From: JADGGV01 sp035715725
Lineage (GTDB): Bacteria; Gemmatimonadota; Gemmatimonadetes; Longimicrobiales; RSA9
Reading direction: 5' to 3'
Length of the DNA: 11,890 nucleotides
Assembly: GCA_035715725.1 (NCBI GenBank)
Contig: DASTKT010000100.1
Coordinates: 1 to 11,890 of the forward strand
Positions within the stretch are counted from its first letter, which is position 1, and every line of letters starts with the position of its first letter. Both the position numbers and the translations under genes were made by a program. Below, in pieces: positions 7,655 to 11,890 of this stretch. The notes below the pieces were generated by a model. That model ran no database searches and was not told where the DNA came from. It saw only the letters and a list, made by a program, of their open reading frames with translations.

Positions 7655-7694
7655 ATGGGCTCGGGCTCCGCGCCGATCGGCGCGCTCCGGCTCG
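7655..7694. repeat. solo arm related to palindrome E3
   Basis: GGGCTCGGGCTCCGCGCC here matches the right arm of E3 (9999-10016). It is preceded by a similar GCGAACG context and followed by a related but diverged GCGC...GGCTCG end. The middle, CGCGCCGATCGGCGCG (7669-7684), is a perfect 16-bp palindrome where E3 has a GCGCCC/GGGCGC hairpin. No matching second arm is evident nearby. It begins about 40 bp after E2, so two repeat families adjoin here. Confidence 0.6.
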
Positions 7695-8004
7695 CGGCGC
7701 CCGCCCCGAGCGTCTTCCCCGAGCCGCGCCCGTGTACCTCCCAGGCGACGCACCGCTGTCCCGGCGCGCGGACAACCCCGCGGCGCCGGACGCCCCGTCG
7801 GACCCCCGCCCGACCCCCCGAACTCCGCGCCGTTCCGCGGTTTTCTCCCGCAACGCCGGCGCCCGGGCGCGCGCACCGCGCCCCAGCACGCGCCTTGCCT
7901 TCCCTCCGCCCCGGGTGCGCATCGCGACGACGCGGCTCAGATCCGGCCGCGCCGAAGCCGGCGCCGCCGGCACCCGTCAGACGAGTGGCGAAAGGAGTCT
8001 CCCC
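7695..8004. other. G/C-rich intergenic leader with no credible gene
   Basis: This stretch is extremely C-rich on the + strand. Open frames across it on both strands are Arg/Ala/Pro-rich, lack family resemblance and reflect composition only. It contains GTGTACC at 7732-7738 and, just before the next gene, the ribosome-binding site AAAGGAG at 7991-7997. The promoter of the secreted protein gene must lie here or upstream, but I cannot place it. Confidence 0.6.
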
Positions 8005-8850
8005 ATGACACTGCTTCGTTCGATCCCCCGTACCGCTCCCCTGGCCGTGGCGCTGCTCGTGGCCGCGGCGTCGTCGGCGAGCGCGCAGGACCGGCCGCTC
8101 TTCGAGTGGCGCGGGCGCGTCGACCGCGAGGCGCAGATCTACGTGCGCGGCCGCGACGTCGAGACGCGCTACTACGGCAGCAACGAGCGGGACCGCGACC
8201 GCGCCCGCGTGCGGAGCCCGCTGCCGCGCCAGGACGGCTGGGTCCGCGTGAACGTGCGCGACGGCCGCGGCGACGTGCGGGTCCTCCAGCAGCCGTCCGC
8301 CCGCAACGGCTACACGGCCATCATCCGCATCACCGACCGGAGCGGCGGCCACGACAACTATCGCCTGAGCGCGTACTGGGAGCCGTCGCGCGGCTACGGC
8401 GACCGCGGCGACTGGCGGGACGGCCGGGGCCCGGGCGGTTGGGACCGCGACGGCCGCGGCAACGGCGGTTGGGACCGCGACGGCCGCGGCAACGGCGGCT
8501 GGGACCGCGACGGTCGCGGCAATGGCGGCTGGGGCCGGGACGGCCGCGGCAACGGCGGCTCCGGCGTGCTCCACTGGAGCGGCCGCGTCGACGACGACGT
8601 CCAGCTCCGCATCGCCGGCAACCGCGTGGACTACTTCAACATCCACGGCAACGGCACGCGCGACGTCCGCTCGAGCTTCAGCGGCCAGCCGCTGCGCCTC
8701 GCGAGCGACGTGCAGGTCCGGATGCGCTCGGGCCGCGGCAGCGTGGAGGTGGTCCAGGAGCCGAGCCCGCGCAACGGTTACACCGCGCTCGTCCGGATCC
8801 GCGACCCGCAGGGCGGCTTCGGCTACTACGACTTCGACGTCCTCTGGTAG
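8005..8850 (+). CDS. secreted protein with two homologous 94-residue domains and a Gly-rich repeat linker
   Basis: I do not recognise a named family. The 281-residue product has a clear Sec signal peptide, cleaved after Ala27 (ASA-QD). Domain 1 (residues 32-125) and domain 2 (188-281) align end to end without gaps at roughly one third identity by eye. Shared landmarks are W-x-GRVD at the start, GRG near position 57, PS-x-RNGYTA at 66-74 and a terminal Trp. Each looks beta-strand-rich with alternating polar and hydrophobic residues, and no Cys or obvious catalytic motif is visible. The linker (about 126-187) is Gly/Arg/Asp/Trp-rich, with four copies of a GGWDRDGRGN-like decapeptide at 144-185. 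ATG 8005 follows AAAGGAG by 7 bases. The likely location is periplasmic or cell surface; a binding or structural role is only a guess. It converges with the glycosylase gene. Confidence 0.85.
   Translation: MTLLRSIPRTAPLAVALLVAAASSASAQDRPLFEWRGRVDREAQIYVRGRDVETRYYGSNERDRDRARVRSPLPRQDGWVRVNVRDGRGDVRVLQQPSARNGYTAIIRITDRSGGHDNYRLSAYWEPSRGYGDRGDWRDGRGPGGWDRDGRGNGGWDRDGRGNGGWDRDGRGNGGWGRDGRGNGGSGVLHWSGRVDDDVQLRIAGNRVDYFNIHGNGTRDVRSSFSGQPLRLASDVQVRMRSGRGSVEVVQEPSPRNGYTALVRIRDPQGGFGYYDFDVLW
8434..8559 (+). repeat. 30-bp in-frame tandem repeat encoding GGWDRDGRGN
   Basis: About four units of 30 bp run through 8434-8559, in frame with the secreted protein. Units starting at 8434, 8464 and 8494 are almost identical (synonymous ggt/ggc and cgc/cgt changes). 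The last one carries GRD in place of DRD. The unit is a multiple of three, so copy number can change without breaking the frame. Near-identity suggests recent expansion by slippage or recombination. Confidence 0.9.
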
Positions 8851-8856
8851 ACGGCA

Positions 8857-8908
8857 GAGTGGGGGAGCGGGGGAGTGGGGGAAACGTCGATCTCCCACTC
8901 CCCCACTC
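8857..8908. terminator. hairpin between convergent genes, probable bidirectional terminator
   Basis: GAGTGGGGGAG (8857-8867) pairs perfectly with CTCCCCCACTC (8898-8908). An alternative inner register pairs GGGAGTGGG (8871-8879) with CCCACTCCC (8894-8902). It fills the 62-bp gap between the secreted protein stop (8850) and the glycosylase stop (8913), so it could end transcription from both sides. The left half also has three runs of five G separated by three bases each. Confidence 0.6.
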
Positions 8909-8912
8909 GGTT

Positions 8913-9797
8913 TCACTCGATCTCCTCGATGGACCTCGGCCAGTCGTCCTTGAGCAGGCGTGACATCGCGCGGTCGGCGAGGAGGCGGCCGCCGGTCTGG
9001 CAGCGGGGACAGTAGTTCGTCTCGTTGTCGGCGTAGCGGATGCGCTGGACCTTGGTGCCGCAGTCCGGGCAGGGCAGGCCGTAGCGGCCGTGCACCGCCA
9101 TCTCCTCGTGGAACGCCGTGACGGTCTCCGGGAAGCCGTCGCCGACCTGCCGCCGCAGCCGCTCGGTCCAGTCGAGCAGCGTGTCCTGCGTCGCCTCGAA
9201 GAGCCGCGATACCTCCTCCGCCCCCAGCCTCCGCGTGAGAGCCAGCGGCGAGAGCCGCGCCCGGTGCAGGATCTCGTCCGAGTAGGCGTTCCCGATGCCG
9301 CTGAAGAGGCGCGGGTCCGTCAGCGCGCGCTTCAGCGTATGGCTCTCGGACGTGAGCCGCGCCGCGAACTCCGCGGGCGTCGCGTCGAGCACCTCCAGCC
9401 CGCCGCGGTCGAACGCCTCCAGCCCGGCCTCCCCGGCCACCACGTGCAGCATCGCGCGGCGCTTCGAGCCGGCCTCCGTCAGGTACAGCGTCCCGTTCGG
9501 GAACTCGAAGGCGACGAGGGCCAGCTTGCCGCCGATCTTCTTCCCCGGCGGCCGCCAGCGCAGCCGGCCGGCGATCATCAGGTGGATCACGAGGAAGACG
9601 TCGCCCTCGAGGCCGAGCACGATGCGTTTGCCGATGCGCCGGACGGAGGCGACGCGGCGCCCCTCCGCCTCCCGGACCGGCGGCGCGACGGAGCGCAGCA
9701 CGAACGGGCTCAGCAGCCGGATGCGCCCGAGCGGCTCGCCGAGCGTGAACGCCGCGAGCCGCTCCAGGTACACGACGATGTCCGGGACCTCCGGCAT
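8913..9797 (-). CDS. formamidopyrimidine-DNA glycosylase (Fpg/Nei) family protein
   Basis: This 294-residue protein is a base-excision repair glycosylase/AP lyase that should remove oxidised bases through an N-terminal proline. It begins MPEVPD, giving catalytic Pro2 and Glu3, with Asp at position 6 where classical Fpg has Glu. Lys57 in RRIGKRIVL matches the conserved active-site Lys. The helix-two-turn-helix segment is recognisable (ALTDPRLFSGIGNAYSDEIL). The C-terminal zinc finger has Cys243, Cys246, Cys263 and Cys266. The classical zinc-finger Arg before Thr is replaced (NETNYC), and about 28 residues follow the last Cys. These features recur together in a distinct Fpg-like subfamily as I recall it, so this is probably an intact variant, not a decayed gene. 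The start is set by GAGGAGGG just upstream (9801-9808 on this strand). Transcription appears monocistronic. Confidence 0.92.
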   Translation of the reverse strand: MPEVPDIVVYLERLAAFTLGEPLGRIRLLSPFVLRSVAPPVREAEGRRVASVRRIGKRIVLGLEGDVFLVIHLMIAGRLRWRPPGKKIGGKLALVAFEFPNGTLYLTEAGSKRRAMLHVVAGEAGLEAFDRGGLEVLDATPAEFAARLTSESHTLKRALTDPRLFSGIGNAYSDEILHRARLSPLALTRRLGAEEVSRLFEATQDTLLDWTERLRRQVGDGFPETVTAFHEEMAVHGRYGLPCPDCGTKVQRIRYADNETNYCPRCQTGGRLLADRAMSRLLKDDWPRSIEEIE

Positions 9798-9906
9798 CCG
9801 CCCTCCTCGCGCGCGCCCGGTGAGGAGCCCACCCACCGGGCGCCGCCGGTCCGGGGGTCGTGTCGATCTCGATCTCGAGCGCGCTCTCGATCTCGTGTGT
9901 TGCTGT

Positions 9907-10042
9907 TTCGAGCCCGAGCCCAGCGCCGCAGGCGCGGAGCCCGAGCCCGTCCGTGAAGCCGTTCCCGCGGCTTCGGCGATGCGAACGGATCCAAAGACGG
10001 GCTCGGGCTCCGCGCCCTGCGGGCGCTGGGCTCGGGCTCGAA
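9907..10042. repeat. palindromic element E3 (GAGCCCGAGCCC family)
   Basis: Left arm 9907-9951 and right arm 9996-10042 are reverse complements except for two single-base length differences. Both differences fall in a small hairpin within each arm: GCGCC-GCA-GGCGC on the left, GCGCCC-TGC-GGGCGC on the right. Pairing inside each arm is therefore also kept. Weaker complementarity extends outward (CGATCTCGTG on the left against CGATCTCGGG from the right), so the whole structure may reach about 9870-10080. It lies in the 412-bp divergent gap between the glycosylase and lipoprotein genes. Its arm resembles the solo copy at 7655-7694. It is unrelated to E1/E2 in arm sequence. Confidence 0.8.
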
Positions 10043-10209
10043 CACCGGAAACCCGAGATCGCGACCGGGATCCGCGCTCGCGCCCGCGAAGTGTACCCGC
10101 GCCCCCCACCCCCCGCCAGCGCTCGTGGAACGCCGCATGCGCCAGGGCCACGGACCGCGGCGCCGAGGTGGGGGGTGCGCCGTGGCGACGTCAACCTCTC
10201 GAGGTGCAC
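10043..10209. other. leader of the lipoprotein gene, with an inverted repeat
   Basis: No gene is visible here. CCCCCCACC (10102-10110) is complementary to GGTGGGGGG (10167-10175), which could fold the leader into a hairpin with a loop of 56 bases. GTGTACC is present at 10091-10097. GAGG at 10201-10204 is the likely ribosome-binding site. It sits in a small ACCT-CTCG-AGGT hairpin (10194-10205). Confidence 0.4.
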
Positions 10210-10647
10210 ATGCTGCTACGCAAGACCGTTGGCCCGCTCGTCCTGCTCGCGCTGCTCGCCGCCTGCAGCAGCGACGATTCCACGAACCCGGAGACCCCGA
10301 ATTTCGCCGGCAACTTCGCCGTCGCGGGCACCGTGAACGGCTCGACCACCTCCGACATCACCGGGACGCTCGCCATCACGAACCAGCAGGGGAACCAGGC
10401 GTCGGTGGCGTTCACGGTCAACCTGCGCACGAACGGGCAGGTGACGCAGACGTTCGCGACGCCGTCGCCCGTCACGGCGACGCTCTCCTCCGACGGCACG
10501 ATCTCCTGGCAGTTCACCACCACGGCGCAGGGGGTCTCCGTCACGCTGCAGAACCAGGGGAAGCTGCAGGGCGACGTGATCACCGGCACGTGGAGCGCGA
10601 CGAGCCTCGCCGGCTCGTTCTCCGGGACGTTCACCGCGACCCGTTGA
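10210..10647 (+). CDS. small beta-rich lipoprotein of unknown function
   Basis: The 145-residue product starts with a signal sequence and a good lipobox, LLAAC-SSDD, with Cys19 as the lipidated residue. Asp22 and Asp23, beyond the +2 position, need not act as retention signals. The mature part is Thr/Ser/Asn/Gln-rich with short alternating strands (GTLAITNQQGNQASVAF, GTISWQFTTTAQG) ending in GTWSAT and GTFTATR, suggesting a small beta-barrel or sandwich. I recognise no named family; similar short lipoproteins with a terminal GTF-like strand are common in this kind of genome by my recollection. ATG 10210 follows GAGG at 10201-10204. It is a single-gene unit, closed by the hairpin at 10654-10686 and divergent from the glycosylase across element E3. 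Confidence 0.82.
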   Translation: MLLRKTVGPLVLLALLAACSSDDSTNPETPNFAGNFAVAGTVNGSTTSDITGTLAITNQQGNQASVAFTVNLRTNGQVTQTFATPSPVTATLSSDGTISWQFTTTAQGVSVTLQNQGKLQGDVITGTWSATSLAGSFSGTFTATR

Positions 10648-10653
10648 CCCGCC

Positions 10654-10686
10654 CGGGCGCCGGCGGCTTGCGTCCGCCGGCGCCCG
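10654..10686 (+). terminator. perfect 13-bp-stem terminator of the lipoprotein gene
   Basis: CGGGCGCCGGCGG (10654-10666) pairs perfectly with CCGCCGGCGCCCG (10674-10686) over the 7-base loop CTTGCGT, followed by TTCCT. It begins 7 bp after the lipoprotein stop codon. Confidence 0.85.
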
Positions 10687-10720
10687 TTCCTACCATGCCT
10701 TCCACACCCGCAGGTCGCCG

Positions 10721-10741
10721 TCCTCCCCCTCCGCAGGAGGA
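10721..10741 (+). promoter_or_regulatory. possible hairpin covering the peptidase ribosome-binding site
   Basis: TCCTCC (10721-10726) is complementary to GGAGGA (10736-10741), which is the ribosome-binding site 3-4 bases before ATG 10745. The loop is 9 bases. Such a stem could lower translation in a structure-dependent way, but six base pairs in C-rich DNA may be chance. Confidence 0.3.
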
Positions 10742-10744
10742 TCC

Positions 10745-11890
10745 ATGCGTCGCACCGTGCTGCTCGGGGCGCTGGCCGCGAGTCTGGTCGCCGCCCCTGC
10801 GCGCGCGCAGGAGACGCGCGCCGATTCGCTCTTCACCGTCGAGAAGTACCTCGACTACGAGACCGTGCTGGAGCCGCGCATCTCGCCGGACGGCTCCAGG
10901 ATCGTCTACACCCGCCGCTGGGTCGACAAGCTGAAGGACCAGTGGAAGACCAGCCTGTGGATCATGGACGCGGACGGCGGGCGCAACCGCTTCCTCGTCG
11001 ACGGCGGCGGGGCGGTGTGGTCGCCGGACGGGAAGCGGATCGCGTACCTGGCGGAGGGGCAGCCGAAGGGGACGCAGGTGTGGGTGAAGTACGTGGACCT
11101 CGAGGGCGCCTCGCAGGTCACGCGCGTGGACCAGTCGCCCGGGGACCTGCGCTGGTCGCCGGACGGCCGCTCCCTCGGCTTCAGCATGGTCGTGCCGACG
11201 AAGGACAGCGCGAGCTGGAAGATCGACCTCCCCGCCGCACCCGAGGGCGCCACCTGGACGAAGGCGCCGCGCGTCGTGCGCCAGATCCACTACCGCGCCG
11301 ACCGGCGCGGCATGCTCGAGCCCGGCTACACGCACCTCTTCGTCGTCTCCGCCGACGGCGGCACGCCGCGGGACGTCACGCCCGGCGCGTGGAGCGTGGG
11401 CGCGCGCTTCGACGCGCTCCCCGGCGGCGTCGACTGGGACTGGCTGCCGGACGGCAAGGCGCTCGTCGTCACGGGGCTCAAGGTCGAGAACGCCGACACG
11501 ATCTACCGCGACGCCTACGTGTACCGCATCGACCTCGCCTCCGGCGACGTGAAGAACCTGACGCCGGCCCGTGGCACCTGGACGAGCCCGGTCGTCTCGC
11601 CGGACGGGCGCTGGATCGCCTACACCGGCGCGCCCTACAGCCGCATGAGCTACCGCACCGCCGACCTGTACGTCATGGCCGCGGACGGCAGCGGCGCGCG
11701 CAAGCTCTCCGACGGCTTCGACCGCGACCCGGACGGCCTCGCCTGGGCGCCCGACGGCAACGGCGTCTACTTCACCGCGGACGACCACGGCACCGCGAAC
11801 GTCTACTTCGCGCCGGTCGGCGGCGGCGTGCGCCCGGTCACGGACGGCCAGCACATGCTCCAGCTCGGCTCGCTCTCCCGCACCGGCGTC
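10745..11890 (+). CDS. secreted S9-family (prolyl oligopeptidase-like) peptidase, N-terminal part only
   Basis: The frame stays open from ATG 10745 to the window end (382 codons), so the gene is truncated by the window and not broken. Residues 1-22 form a signal peptide cleaved after ARA before QET, giving an exported protein. The rest is a TolB/PD40-like beta-propeller with six visible blades bearing the xSPDGxxIxY motif: ISPDGSRIVYT, WSPDGKRIAYL, WSPDGRSLGFS, WLPDGKALVVT, VSPDGRWIAYT and WAPDGNGVYFT. This layout is typical of the substrate-gating propeller in S9 serine peptidases of the acylaminoacyl-peptidase/DPP type, whose Ser-Asp-His alpha/beta-hydrolase domain would lie further downstream. 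Without that domain a TolB-like propeller protein remains possible. AGGAGG at 10735-10740 sets the start. Confidence 0.85.
   Translation, partial: MRRTVLLGALAASLVAAPARAQETRADSLFTVEKYLDYETVLEPRISPDGSRIVYTRRWVDKLKDQWKTSLWIMDADGGRNRFLVDGGGAVWSPDGKRIAYLAEGQPKGTQVWVKYVDLEGASQVTRVDQSPGDLRWSPDGRSLGFSMVVPTKDSASWKIDLPAAPEGATWTKAPRVVRQIHYRADRRGMLEPGYTHLFVVSADGGTPRDVTPGAWSVGARFDALPGGVDWDWLPDGKALVVTGLKVENADTIYRDAYVYRIDLASGDVKNLTPARGTWTSPVVSPDGRWIAYTGAPYSRMSYRTADLYVMAADGSGARKLSDGFDRDPDGLAWAPDGNGVYFTADDHGTANVYFAPVGGGVRPVTDGQHMLQLGSLSRTGV

Noticed and set aside
7497..7973. Minus-strand open frame in the gap before the secreted protein
   Set aside because: Its C-terminal half reads through the E2 arm and the rest is Arg/Ala/Gly/Ser low complexity. 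No family resemblance.
7546..10209. An 887-codon open frame on the minus strand across the secreted protein, glycosylase and E3
   Set aside because: It crosses two real genes in another frame, contains Val/Ala runs that mirror the tandem repeat region, and has no signature. The glycosylase frame explains the minus-strand coding signal.

Overview
The window is very GC-rich DNA (G/C-biased third codon positions nearly throughout) from a Gram-negative (diderm) bacterium. It encodes a TolC-type outer-membrane factor, a periplasmic adaptor lipoprotein and other exported or lipidated proteins. The mixture (S9-type secreted peptidase, small beta-rich lipoproteins, an unusual Fpg subfamily, and palindromes built on CACCGCAGAGGCGCAGAG) fits Gemmatimonadota best. 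That assignment is an inference from general resemblance; Acidobacteriota or Myxococcota cannot be excluded without a search.

Left part (1-6900): a complete tripartite efflux operon on the + strand. It contains a GbsR/MarR-like regulator, a TolC-like outer-membrane factor, a membrane-fusion lipoprotein and an RND inner-membrane pump, closed by a strong hairpin terminator. The regulator lies 17 bp before the outer-membrane gene, and adaptor and pump are only 5 bp apart. The join between outer-membrane gene and adaptor is instead split by a 253-bp palindromic element with 34-bp perfect terminal inverted repeats.

Middle part (6900-8910): a small TFIIB-type zinc-ribbon protein, then a second, shorter palindrome of the same family with 35-bp perfect arms, then a solo arm of a different repeat, then a secreted protein. 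That secreted protein is built from two homologous 94-residue domains joined by a Gly/Arg/Asp-rich linker encoded by a 30-bp tandem repeat.

Right part (8910-11890): a formamidopyrimidine-DNA glycosylase family gene on the - strand, convergent with the secreted protein and sharing a G/C-rich hairpin with it. A third palindrome of another family lies in the divergent intergenic region. A small lipoprotein with a perfect 13-bp-stem terminator follows. Last is the 5' part of a secreted S9-family peptidase, which shows its signal peptide and PD40/beta-propeller repeats but runs off the window before its catalytic domain.

The efflux operon is a clear functional unit. The remaining genes look like independent single-gene units. 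I see no rRNA, tRNA, CRISPR array, transposase, phage gene or obvious new multi-gene system. The least explained content is the set of long palindromes and the duplicated-domain secreted protein.
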